From Megaustenia siamemsis (taxonomy: Eukaryota > Mollusca > Gastropoda > Stylommatophora > Ariophantidae): a DNA stretch of 64,000 bases. Positions 20,718-30,964 of the stretch are shown here, one piece after another. The stretch is from contig JAVIAB010000051.1 of NCBI GenBank assembly GCA_032433765.1, positions 80,864,847 to 80,928,846 of the forward strand, in the 5' to 3' direction. A program made the translations under genes and the position numbers. The notes below the pieces were generated by a model, which saw only the letters and a program-made list of their open reading frames with translations, had not been told where the DNA came from and did not search any database. Every line of letters starts with the position of its first letter. The first letter of the stretch is position 1.

Positions 20718-22720
20718 GTAACCTCAGAACCATGAAACGCTAGCTTTAGTTACCTCAGGAACCATGAAACACTAGCTTTAGTTACCTCATGAACCTTGAA
20801 ATACTAGCTTTAGATACCTCAGGAACCATGAAACACTAACTTTAGTTACCTCAGAACCATGAAACGCTAGCTTTAGTTACCTTAGGAACCAAGAAATACT
20901 AGCTTTAGTTACCTCAGAAACCATGAAATACTAGCTTTAGTTACCTCAGGAACCATGAAACACTAGCTTTAGTTACCTCAGGAACCATGAAACACTAGCT
21001 TTAGTTACCCGAGAACCATGAAAAACTAGCTTTAGTTACCTCAGGAACCATGAAACACGAGCTTTAGTTACATCTGGAACCATGAAACACTAGCTTAAGT
21101 TACCTCAGAACCATGAAATACTAGCTTAAGTTACCTCAGAACCATGAAACACTAGCTTAAGTTACCTCAGAACCATGAAACACTAGCTTAAGTTACCTCA
21201 GAACCATGAAATACTAGCTTTAGTTACATCTGGAACCATGAAATACTAGCTTTAGTTACATCTGGAGCACTGAAATACTAGCTTTAGTTACATCTGGAAC
21301 CATGAAACACTAGCTTTAGTTACCTCAGAACCATGAAACACTAGCTTTAGTTACATCAGAACCATGAAACACTAGCTTTAGTTACCTCAGAACCATGAAA
21401 CACTAGCTTTAGTTACCTCAGAACCATGAAACACTAGCTTTAGTTACCTCAGAACCATGAAACACTAGCTTTAGTCACCTCAGAACCATGAAATACTAGA
21501 TTTAGTTACCTCAGGAACCATGAAACACTAGCTTTAGTTACCTCAGGAACCATGAAACACTAGCTTTAGTTACCTCAGAACCATGAAACACTAGCTTTAG
21601 TCACCTCAGAACCATGAAAAACTAGCTTTAGTTACCTCAGAATCATGAAACACTAGCTTTAGTCACCTCAGAACCATGAAATACTAGCTTTAGTTACCTC
21701 AGGAACCATGAAACACTAGCTTTAGTTACCTCAGGAACCATGAAAAACTAGCTTTAGTTACCTCAGGAACCATGAAACACTAGCTTTAGTTACATCTGGA
21801 ACCATGAAACACTAGCTTAAGTTACCTCCGGAACCATGAAACACTAGCTTTAATTACCTCTGGAAACATGAAACACTAGCTTTAGTTACCTCCGGAACCA
21901 TGAAAAACTAGCTTTAATTACCTCTGGAAACATGAAACACTAGCTTTAGTTACCTCCGGAACCATGAAACACTAGCTTTAATTACCTCTGGAACCATGAA
22001 ACACTAGCTTTAGTTACCTCAGAACCATGAAACACTAGCTTTAGTCACCTCAGAACCATGAAATACTAGCTTTAGTTACCTCAGGAACCATGAATCACTA
22101 GCTTTAATTACCCCAGGAACCATGAAACACTAGCTTTAGCTACCTAAGGAACCATTTAACACTAGCTTTAGTTACCTCAGAACCATGAAACACTAGCTTT
22201 AGTTGCCTCAGAACCATGAGGAACTAGCTTTAGTTACTTCGGAACCAAGAAACACTAGCTTTAGTTACCTCAGATCCAAGAAATACTAGGTTTAGTTACT
22301 TCAGAACCAAGAAACACTAGCTTTAGTTACCTCAGAACCATGAAACACTAGCTTTAGTTACCTCAGAACCATGAAACACAAGCTTTAGATACTTCAGAAC
22401 CACAAAACGTTAGCTTTAGATGCTTCGGAACAAGGAAATACTTGCTTTAATCACTTCAGAACTAGGAAACACTAGCCTTAGTGATTTCAGAACCTGTAAA
22501 CCCCAAGTTTAATGACTTCAGAACCAGTAAACACCAACTTTAATGACTTCAGAATCGGGAAACACTAACTTTAATCACTTGAGAACCAGGAAACACCAAC
22601 TTTAGTTACTTCAGAATCAAGAAACATAATAGTTACTTCATAACCAGGAAACACTAGCTTTAGTTGTTTCAGAACCATGAGGTACTATTTATTGCAGCTT
22701 CAGAACCACACAATATAAGC
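20718..22720. repeat. 31/32-bp degenerate minisatellite, about 60 units
   Basis: Unit landmarks are ttacctcagaaccatgaaa and cactagctttag. Units alternate between 31 and 32 bp through a variable g (cagaacc/caggaacc), with catctgg variants. The last 350 bp is more diverged (cttcagaaccaggaaac), so the array decays toward its right edge. A few more units follow the insertion at 22722-23005 (about 23010-23080). Confidence 0.95.
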
Positions 22721-22721
22721 T

Positions 22722-23005
22722 TTATTTGGTTATGGAAGGCTCCGGTATCACTGCAAACGAATTAAAATCCATAATTGCTCAACCGCTCGTGCCAGTGGAA
22801 TCATCCGAATTACTAACTCATCTCCCAAACAAAGAAAGGTATCCTTAGACCCATCATAGCAGTCTCAGCACACGCCAAAAGACATAAGGCGAAACCGCAC
22901 AGAAAGTGAACACGGCCAACTGTTCCCTGTCATACGATATCAGCATTCATCGTAAACAATTGGAATATCGGAACATGATCAAAACGGATGAAACACACAG
23001 CTCAC
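22722..23005 (+). mobile_element. Dispersed 280-bp repeat, copy 1
   Basis: Runs from ggttatggaaggctccggta to gaaacacacagctcaca and matches 35600-35884 at roughly 90% by eye, in the same orientation. It interrupts the 31/32-bp minisatellite, so it arrived after the array formed. No pol III boxes, inverted ends or clear target duplications were found; the class is unknown. Confidence 0.75.
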
Positions 23006-23109
23006 ATTAATTTAATCACTTTAATTACTTCTGAACCATAAAACCTCAGCTTTAGTTACTTCAGAACCACAAAATACTTGCGTTATCTTTTTCGTAATGC
23101 CTAAAATAA

Positions 23110-23294
23110 ATGAGCACAATAATACCAGAAGGAAGATGCACCACAGAAATAAAGACCAGAATTGCTCAGGTCAAAATAGCATGTAAGAAAATGAAAAACG
23201 TCGTATGTAACAAGTCTTTGTTAATAGAAGTGAGAAACAGAGTTGATCGATGCTATATAGAGCAATTCTGACCTATGGAAGCGTCAGGGACAGT
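23110..23294 (+). pseudogene. LINE subfamily A fragment, left part (split)
   Basis: In shifted frames the + strand resembles the RCTTEI..RIAQ...AFQKMKN block and the RKRVHRCYIE block of the 10345-11655 copy. It is cut at TCAGGGACAGT (23284-23294) by the LINE-B insertion and resumes at 24007. Confidence 0.75.
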
Positions 23295-23995
23295 CATTAA
23301 CATCAAGTACCGGGCCTTCTGGCGTAGGTGATCATGTCTCTCCACAACTTTCGACCTCGACAGTTCTTTATCATTTCTGTTGTTGACCTTCTGCCAAGCC
23401 ATTCTCTTAAGCTGTCTGGTATTTTCTCTCTCTGCTTCCCGCTATCTCTTCGTCCCTCAATTTTTCCAGTTGTTACAATATATTCCAGTAGTTCTCTTCG
23501 CATTACATGGCAAAAAAATGTTGATTGTTACTTCCTAATATTGGAAATTGGTTCTCTTTTTGCTTTGACCTCTCTCAGAACATCTTCATTACTCTTCTTA
23601 GCTGTCCATGGTACTCTCAATATTCTTCTGTAAAACCACATTCATTTCTACAGACTCCAGTGATTTTCTTGTCTGTTGTCCTATTGTCCTTGATTCGCAT
23701 CCATATGTTAAGACTGTGCTCTACGTAACATTTAAGAACTCTTTTTCTTGTTTCTATTGTCAAGAATGGATTGCATAGTATCTTCCTCATTTTTTGGAAA
23801 GCTGCTTTTGCCTGAGCCATTTCGCATCTCACCTCTTTTGTACATCTTCCGTCTGAGGTTAACAAAGTTCCCAAATATTTAAATTCATTTACCTGTTTTA
23901 ATATTGTTCCACTTGTCTTTATTTTGCACTGAGCTGATGACTTTTTCTTTGTTGTTACCATTACCTCTGTCTTTTGCTATTAAGGCTGAGTCCTT
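23295..23995 (-). pseudogene. LINE subfamily B, 5'-truncated insertion inside LINE A
   Basis: The minus strand has two blocks: 23617-23961 (NEFKYLGTLLTSDGRCTKEV, AQAKAAFQKMRKILCN, TRKRVLKCYVEHSLN) and 23303-23503 (LLEYIVTTGKIEGRRDSGKQ, WLGRRSTTEMIKN, LWRDMITYARRPGT). They belong to the region from the 'YLGT' motif to the ORF2 end. It is flanked by exact 11-bp duplications TCAGGGACAGT (23284-23294; 23996-24006), the sign of target-primed reverse transcription. About 25 codons between the blocks are frame-shifted. A second B copy lies at 37690-38125 and a third at 46055-46330. Confidence 0.87.
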
Positions 23996-24006
23996 TCAGG
24001 GACAGT

Positions 24007-24370
24007 AGTCAAAATAAATAAAATGCGATTAGAGGCCACAGAGATGGGATTTCTCAGTAGAATTTTTAAAGTTCAAGGACAAATTAAAAGACCATTGAAG
24101 ACATTCTGAAATAGGCCAACACAAAAAACTCATTAAAAACACCAGAAAGAAATATTTTTCGGGCACATCATGAGAAGAAAGTTATAATACTTTGTTACAA
24201 CTGGCAAAATACAAGGAGAGAGAACGCCAACGATAAAAAGAGACAATTCTAGCTTGGTGTTATGGCATGGAAAACAGTCAATAAAATTAATGCGATGCAA
24301 TGTGGGTAGAAGATTATGGAAGGACATGATCGACTACCGCAACACGTATGGCACACATGATGATGAATGC
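24007..24370 (+). pseudogene. LINE subfamily A fragment, right part (split)
   Basis: It continues the copy of 23110-23294: the MRLEATEMGFLS-like block, FFGHI, VTTGKI and a decayed LWKDMI..Y end with a gatgatga tail (about 24357-24365). Deletions and stops are frequent, so this copy is older than the 10345-11655 copy. Confidence 0.75.
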
Positions 24371-24794
24371 CTGGAAATTTACTGAGTTATAGAAACGGGA
24401 AACTTCTTGCCTGTAAAATTGATGAATACAGACGGGATTACAAAGTAATGGGCAATTTAATAAATCCAAGACTTCGGCTTGACATTTCATGAAAGAAATC
24501 ATCTGATATTAAAATATGATGGAAAAACCGGACCGTCTAAAAGTGACTGGCTTAATATATCAAAGTCTCATCACAGGCTGCACTCAATGAAGCAGATAAC
24601 AAAATTAGACAATAGGAAATATATTGAAGGGCGATAGACATGCTATGTAATGATGAGGATACTGATTATGACGGAGCCTCGTTGTTTCATCTGGGTTCTG
24701 TAGGCGTTACAAAATATGTGGATTATGCATTACAACTAATATAATGAGTGAGTCAAGCCAACTATAGGTAAGGCCAGATGGCAGCAGAGGGACA

Positions 24795-25015
24795 CCCGTG
24801 AAAAGCCCTACTAGTGTGACGTTATCAGCTCTGCGAAATATACGTTTCATTTTCATTCTTCTGTGCTTCCTCATTTGTCTTTCAGCGTTGATGAGAAATA
24901 TAATTTACGGTCTTTTGATCTTCTCCTGGCCTCTGCTGCTGTTATGTTTCCTAGTGTTTGTAATGTTCCATTTATCCATCTTTTACTTGGTCAACCCTTG
25001 TGTCTGAAGCTATAG
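24795..25015 (-). pseudogene. LINE family C, 3'-terminal fragment
   Basis: The reverse complement matches the end of the copy at 61840-62110: a GRPRKRWID-like block, an EALE..-NNSSRGEEK-like block, RPKIIFLINAE and the DAER.MRK end. It is diverged and short. Confidence 0.6.
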
Positions 25016-25519
25016 CCAACTGATGTAAATCTATCCACAACCGGCCTCGCTGATAAAGCTGAAAACGTAAGACTAGTAGAGGCTTTCTGGGGTTTCCCTC
25101 TGCTGCACTCAGAACTTCTATAGAAGTCTATGATGAGAAAGAGAGAGATAAAGAGAGATAGAGAGAGTTACCAAACAATGGATTGATGTAGCTATAGTCC
25201 GTTCAGAATCGTTTGCCGAGATGTTATGATTTATAATTCAAAAAGTTCTTGATGATTTCACATGATTTTTGGCATACGGTGTTAAAATGTCCATGTCACG
25301 AGAACATATGTGTTACTCGATGTCTAGCTATAACGGTTTTCTTAAAGCGGCGAATTCCTTTGATCTTTGCCCATGTAACTATTATTTTGACCCTAATCAA
25401 AATGTTTTACAGTATTCTAGTGCAACGATGACCCATAGGCGTGTCCATAAAATTTTACTGGGTGGCAAGTATACAAATTTTAAATTATATATAGAACTTT
25501 TGTTCGTAGAGTCAATTTG

Positions 25520-25745
25520 ATATAGTTCCATGCTCTTGGTGTGAGTTTCCCAAATGTTGTCGCTGCCTTTCAAATACGTACATTTAGTTCCTCATCTAAG
25601 GAAAGTGTGGCTGTAATAGTGGATCCAAGATAGCTGAACTTCTGTACTGACTCAAGCAGGCTTCCATTCAAAGTAATGGTTGTTGGTTTGCTTATAACAT
25701 ATTTTTGATTGCTTGGGTGGTCTTGAACAATAAACTGTTTAACAA
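25520..25745 (-). pseudogene. LINE family E fragment inside element B
   Basis: The minus strand shows SNQKYVISKPTTITLNGSLL followed by ESVQKFSYLGSTITATLSLD and EELNVRI.KAATTFGKL. This is the 'F-x-YLGS' block of a LINE RT. It closely resembles the copy at 29780-30620 (FTYLGSTVTATISLDEDVNA). It lies between the left inverted end and the transposase stop, in what should be the 3' untranslated part of element B. Confidence 0.65.
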
Positions 25746-25823
25746 ATCAACTAGGAAATTTTGCAAATCAAACTATTTATCTGTAGACTTAATCAGAGTA
25801 ATGATCATTCAGAATCAGACGAG

Positions 25824-27089
25824 TCAAATAGGTCGATTACTGCTTTCGGCTGAACAAACAACAAACCATCCTTTTTTCCAATATTCCTCTTCTTGTCGTA
25901 ACACATGATCCTCACATTTTACCCAGTAGTCTTTATTTATATTTGATAGAGCCTGATTTGTAAGTGTCTCAACATCGCATAATTTGAAAGTTTTATTTGT
26001 ATATGCTACGTGTCCTTTAACTTTTGCCCAAACTAGTTCTATAGGATTTAAGTGTGCATGATATGGAGGTAGTCTCAAACATCTATGGCCATGTTCTTGA
26101 ATTAACTTGTCTATTTTAAATATCTTTGTACGTTGTGTCTGTTTTACAAGGCTAAACAATTCGGGTTTCAAGTAGCTGTCGTTAACTTGTATGTGTTCTT
26201 TTATGAGCCACGTTTTGATTGCATCTTTTGTACTTGATGATGTTGGGATTCTATCTTCTACGTTAACTACGTTATGGTATGAAGCATTGTCCTTTATCAG
26301 ACAAGAAGGTCGATCTAATATTGGAAGGATACTTTTCTCGATCCAGTCTTTAAATATGTGCCCATTCATTTCGGAGTGGTAGTCTCTATTGTCTATGGAT
26401 TTTGAAATGAAAACGAGATGAGCATTCTGCAACAACCCATTATGTCTGCTACCTGCATGTGCAACTATCAAACGTTGCCCTTTACTGCTTGGTACTGATC
26501 TTTTAATACTTCCATCTGCTAACTGCCATTCCTTTTCATTTGTATGATGAGCGTTGATCCAAGTTTCATCTAAATAAACAATATCATAATCATTTTCGCG
26601 CATTTCCTTCACTTCACGTAAATACTTGCTTCTAAGAGCTACTAGATGTGGCTTCTCACAAATAATGTTTGTTCCACCAGCATACTTTCTAAAGGTGAAG
26701 CCTGCACTTCTTAATATTTTCCATAATGAAGTTTTTGATATTTCAATGTCGTTGTTAGTTTTCAGCCAAAGCTTCAACTTTCTAAGTGTCACTTCTTCGT
26801 TTATATCAAACATTCGACAGATTTCTCTTTTTACTAGGTCCTTATCAAAACTGTCTAACGTTTCTTTCCTTCCTTGCTTTCTTGCATTTGTTGGCAATAA
26901 ATATCCGCTTCCTTTAACTATTCGATCAAATGAACGTTTACACAAACCTAAAATATGCATTGTTCTCTTCTCAGGGTTTGATAAAGAACAATAAAGATGT
27001 CCCTTTTTACGCTCTCTGCAGAAGTATTGATAAATCTTTATAGCAATGTTATGCTCAGTAAAATATTTTGCCTTTATATTCATTCTCAC
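25824..27089 (-). CDS. Transposase of element B (DDE_3-type, C-terminus frameshifted)
   Basis: The 421-codon open frame begins MRMNIKAKYFTEHNIAIKIY. The N-terminal half (about residues 1-130) holds two helix-turn-helix-like units, the second ending TSLWKILRSAGFTFRK as in paired-type domains. The catalytic core follows: first Asp in IVYLDETW (about residue 174), second Asp in SCLIKDNASYHN (about 265), and Glu in HAHLNPIELVW (about 350), with 83 residues between the last two. The enzyme would cut and paste the element between its inverted ends at TA sites. Relative to elements A and C the last 16 residues differ: one extra A in the run at about 25871-25877 shifts the frame and removes the conserved acidic SSDSE end, which is present in the next frame. 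This may be a real one-base mutation or a homopolymer error. Confidence 0.88.
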   Translation of the reverse strand: MRMNIKAKYFTEHNIAIKIYQYFCRERKKGHLYCSLSNPEKRTMHILGLCKRSFDRIVKGSGYLLPTNARKQGRKETLDSFDKDLVKREICRMFDINEEVTLRKLKLWLKTNNDIEISKTSLWKILRSAGFTFRKYAGGTNIICEKPHLVALRSKYLREVKEMRENDYDIVYLDETWINAHHTNEKEWQLADGSIKRSVPSSKGQRLIVAHAGSRHNGLLQNAHLVFISKSIDNRDYHSEMNGHIFKDWIEKSILPILDRPSCLIKDNASYHNVVNVEDRIPTSSSTKDAIKTWLIKEHIQVNDSYLKPELFSLVKQTQRTKIFKIDKLIQEHGHRCLRLPPYHAHLNPIELVWAKVKGHVAYTNKTFKLCDVETLTNQALSNINKDYWVKCEDHVLRQEEEYWKKGWFVVCSAESSNRPI

Positions 27090-27580
27090 ATAGACTTGCA
27101 GAAGATAATATGGATAGTGCCGCCTCCTTTCTGTAAATATTGAGATTTGCCTCTGAATTATGACTCGAACTCGAGTCTACGGCCGTGATTTTGACGTCAC
27201 ATAATTTCCGGTTTCGGCTAAAATGTCATTTTGTGCTAAACGGGAAATTTCATATGTAACATTTCTTTATAAAAATTTATAGTGGAAACATAACTATTTT
27301 AGGACATTCAGCCGTGAAGGTCATGCCTATATGTTAAAGAATCAGCTGTGAGATGTAAGCATCTACATAATCCCGCCGGTGTTTATAATATCGATTAACT
27401 TTTTTTTAATATAGGTTAAATAAGGCATCTTTGAAACTGGATCACATTTCTTTGATAAAAAAATATTTTTATAGCGACATTAGTATTCTAAACCTAACTT
27501 CAAAAGATCAATGCAAATGAACAATAAGTTTTTGAAAAAAATAAATTAATGTCTAGGCAAACGAATCTGAACGGACTATA

Positions 27581-28348
27581 GAAGCGTATCTACATAGTGC
27601 TTAATTGTGGGTGTTGTTCGTTATGTGTATTTGCAAACATGAATTCAATTGGTTACAATTAGTGTGGCCGTATTTCTCAATGATTTTGTCAACATGGTAC
27701 ACCTTTTTCTTATTCGTATTCTTCACAAGTTGTAACAATTCGGGTTTTAAATATGTGTCGTCAAATTTGACATTTTCATTCGCAAGCCATGTCCTAATTT
27801 GCTCTTTTGTATTTGATGCAGTAGGCACTTTGTCCCATCTTGAATTCCCTAAGGAAGTGCTGATATAGTAAAACAGTAACCTTTTGCATAGTTATAAATT
27901 TGCATTTCAAACTCATTGTAATTTAGATATAAATGTTGGTATTTAAAGTCAACAAATTGTCTACTGAGTCTTCACAAAATTAATAAAGATACGCCTTCCC
28001 TTCGGTAATTAATGCCCAGGCCGTGGTGCGTCATGTCGTTCAATAACAATTCAGTTTTGTGCACGGGATTTTCCTGAACTTAGTGTTTCTGCAATAGCCA
28101 AACTATTTTACGTGAACGACCGCACCAAATTAATGTATATATCCTAAAATGGTGTCAAATTCGAACAGGGTGAATTTAATATAGCCTAAAGAAGAACACT
28201 TTTAGACCAGATCAAATTTCTCAGAGCAAAAAATATTTCTATAACGACATCAATATTATAAGATTACATGCAAAAGTTGAAAGCAAAATAACAAACGGTT
28301 ATCACGTAAAGCTAATTCAAGTGTGGTTATGAATTTCTGAACGGACTA
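27581..28348 (-). mobile_element. Internally deleted, end-truncated copy of element A (A-prime)
   Basis: In reverse orientation it matches element A in three blocks: the 5' end (28348 down to about 27840, including the outer inverted repeat and the start of the transposase), a middle block with KVPTASNTKEQIRTWLANEN (about 27835-27665), and a 3' untranslated piece (27660-27581). Two internal deletions of roughly 735 and 345 bp join these at short matching bases. The inner-side inverted repeat is absent: the copy stops at the right end of element B. TA occurs at 28349-28350. Confidence 0.87.
27601..27890 (-). pseudogene. Transposase remnant of the A-prime copy
   Basis: Frame 27601-27828 encodes PTASNTKEQIRTWLANENVK followed by KKKVYHVDKIIEKYGHT, nearly identical to residues about 280-340 of element A's transposase. 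The N-terminal MSLKCKF-like start is near 27913 on the minus strand, followed at once by the deletion. All three catalytic residues lie in deleted parts. Confidence 0.85.
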
Positions 28349-28350
28349 TA

Positions 28351-28699
28351 CAATATCTGCATGTGCTTAGTCACTGGTTCTTTCAAAATTAGGGCGTAAT
28401 AGACGTGCTGAAAAAACATGACAAACAGTTCCTAAAATGAAAGTGGTCAACAGCTTGTAGCTGATTGTTCGCATCAGAATTACAACTGGTAACGACACTT
28501 TACACTTCTAGCGAAACTGTAATGATCAGTCAGGCTTAATTAAATTGAGGAAAACAGAAAATCAATCCGATGAGCAATAACGGCAAGCTTAACTCCAATG
28601 TGTTGGGTCTTTAAAAGATGCACAATTGGCAACTTGCTATTCACCTCTGCACAAACGCCTTTTTTTAGCTTCATTTAAAGGGAAAACGATGAAATGACA
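28351..28699. other. Unassigned sequence
   Basis: Nothing recognised. Confidence 0.4.
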
Positions 28700-28734
28700 T
28701 AGTCAGTGAGTGAACATAGAGAGGAAGGTTGTGT

Positions 28735-29065
28735 TTATAGCTTCTTTTAGCAGAAATAAAGCTTGTATTTATTGGTTCTTTTATCAGAAATAAAGGGTTG
28801 TTTTTTTTTTAGTTCTTTTAGCAGAAATAAAGGTTGTATTTATTGGTTATTTTAGCAGAAATAAAGGTTGTGTTTATTGGTTCATTTATCAGAAATAAAG
28901 GGTTGTGTTTTTTTAGTTCTTTTAGCAGAAATAAAGGTTGTGTTTATTGGTTATTTTAACAGAAATGAAGGTTGTGTTTATTAGTTCTTATAGCAGAAAT
29001 AAAGGTTGTGTTTATTGGTTCATTGAGCGGAAATAAAGGTTGTGTTTATTTTTGTAACTTTGTGC
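28735..29065. repeat. About 35-37-bp minisatellite, 9 units
   Basis: Unit landmarks are gcagaaataaaggttgtgtt and tattggttcttttagc. Units vary by short T-runs (gggttgtgttttttta). Confidence 0.92.
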
Positions 29066-29779
29066 AGTCAGAACGGTTGTGTTTAGTCTTTGGATTTGCT
29101 TTTTGTGCAGAAAGACGTAGAACTTAGATTGTAAAAAAAAAAAAAAGAAACGTCACAGCTAAGATTGAATTCATAATTTGTTTGAGAAATTGTGAATTAT
29201 ATACTTATACTTCTACATTATCGTTCAATATTTGATTCCAGCGTCTCTAAAGAAATTTTATGTCTGTTTCATAGTTTCACTATTATGTATAGAATTTCTC
29301 ATTGAAAGTCGTAAGTTTTAGTCCATATTTTTGTATGGAAGTCTATTCTCGGGAGGAGCGTGTACTGTTAAAATATCTAGAATGCCCCAGAAATGCAGGA
29401 CATTAATCGCATTTTAATTATAAATATATACGGCTTTTGGCGTCCTGACAGACAGTTCGTAGTATGCAATCATGAAATGTTAGTAGTTTGGTAGTATATT
29501 AGTGTCTTATGCTAGGTGCTGATTTATAGCGCGGCTTCTCTCGTGATTGAATCTGCTACAATTATATAGACAGATCCTACCGCAGAATTAACAAGACACA
29601 ACATTCGTGATGTATGGTATCATTTCCATCTTCCGCGTCTTTTGTCTTCTCATTCTAACATCAGATTTTCCTCAAATGTTGCTGAGCCGTTATTTTTACC
29701 TCCATGATCTGACGTCACATTTACCCAATTTCTTTCGCTGATAGAGAATTCGTCGCTCTTGGCCTGCATAGGCAGCCCG
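29066..29779. other. Unassigned AT-rich sequence
   Basis: An A-run occurs at 29132-29146. No gene recognised. Confidence 0.4.
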
Positions 29780-30625
29780 AGTTTATGATTCAGATATAAA
29801 TGTTTCACAACAAATTTGGTAAATTACAATGACAGTACCGAGTGTTAGTTTGGTATAGGCCATTGTTCTATGTTTAATTTTAGCAAATGTTGAAGCTGCT
29901 TTTCCGATTCGAGCATTGACATCTTCATCGAGCGAAATAGTGGCTGTGACTGTAGAGCCGAGGTAGGTAAACTTCCGCACTATTTCAAGTCATTGTATTA
30001 TTTAGTGTTATAACTGTGAATCTGGCTCTTCCCTTTATTTTTAGAAAAACAGTGTTCTGGATACTCAATGACAAACTGAATAAGCCACATGATCTAGATA
30101 GCTTGTGAACCATTGACTGCAGGACAGTTTTATTGCGAACTATAAGTATTAGTAATCAGCGAATAGTAGTTCCTTTATTAGTCTCATTTGATTTAGATTT
30201 AGATTTTGCTTTCAGGCGTGCAAGATAAGTAACCGTCGAATGATTTCGGATGCAGATGTCTTCAAACACTGTTTCAAATACAATTTGTGTTAAAGGGCAT
30301 ACAACAATATTCAAACTAGGGTAGAAACTAAGACACATCCCTGCTTGATTCCACATTTGACCTTCATGGGCTGGGATAATCTACCATCGACTGAATAGCA
30401 CAGACACATTGTCGTGAAATAGCTTGATCATCTTGGGTAATATAAGTAGGCAGCTTACATTTGTCAGCACCTTGTATAGACGTGCTGTGCTCCCGGTATC
30501 TGGAAAATTTATGAGATCAATTAAGGCAATAAACAAAGGTCTTCTATGTTCCTTACACATCTCCTTCAGTCGGCGGAGAGTAAAAATCAGATCGATGGCT
30601 GACCATCCAACTCTAAAAGTTTAGT
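29780..30625 (-). pseudogene. LINE family E, degenerate RT segment
   Basis: The minus strand includes KFTYLGSTVTATISLDEDVN followed by GKAASTFAKIKHRTM (29783-29980). Reading upstream on the gene (higher coordinates), MKVKCGIKQGCVL (about 30360-30325), the 'GVKQGC' RT motif, is visible. The catalytic Asp pair lies in a decayed ELLFADY-like stretch near 30175. Multiple stops. It pairs with the fragment inside element B at 25520-25745. Confidence 0.62.
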
Positions 30626-30708
30626 GAGTCTCCGGTAGAATACGTTCTCACAGTGTCTGTAGGGGCTTCAGAACAGTTCTTTCGAAAGCATCTTCAGTTA
30701 TACGTATA

Positions 30709-30710
30709 AG

Positions 30711-30766
<56 letters not shown>

Positions 30767-30797
30767 CGAGAGAGAGCGAGAGAGAGAGAGAGAGATA
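30709..30797. repeat. Compound (TA)n(GA)n microsatellite
   Basis: A TA run is followed directly by a GA run with a few agc interruptions. Confidence 0.95.
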
Positions 30798-30964
30798 CTA
30801 CTATGAAGGGTTCAATCGATCTCGTTCACATTATTCTTGTATGACTTGACACTCTTAGCATCGTTTATGTCTTGGAGCAGATCTCCACTTCTCCAGCATT
30901 GGACTAGGAGTTTGAAAAAATGGGGCAGGAGTAAATCAAGATTTTCCTTAAGTACTTTAGCAGC

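Larger units (their letters stand above)
25195..27578 (-). mobile_element. DDE transposon B, nearly intact
   Basis: Flanked by TA (25193-25194; 27579-27580) and bounded by TAGTCCGTTCAGA(A/T)TCGTTTGCC at both ends, with weaker matching to about 40 bp. Its transposase gene lies on the minus strand and is open for 421 codons. It abuts an element-A derivative at 27581, and its 25520-25740 interval carries a LINE piece. Terminal bases and transposase architecture tie it to elements A and C and to the MITE at 32784-33639. Confidence 0.9.
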
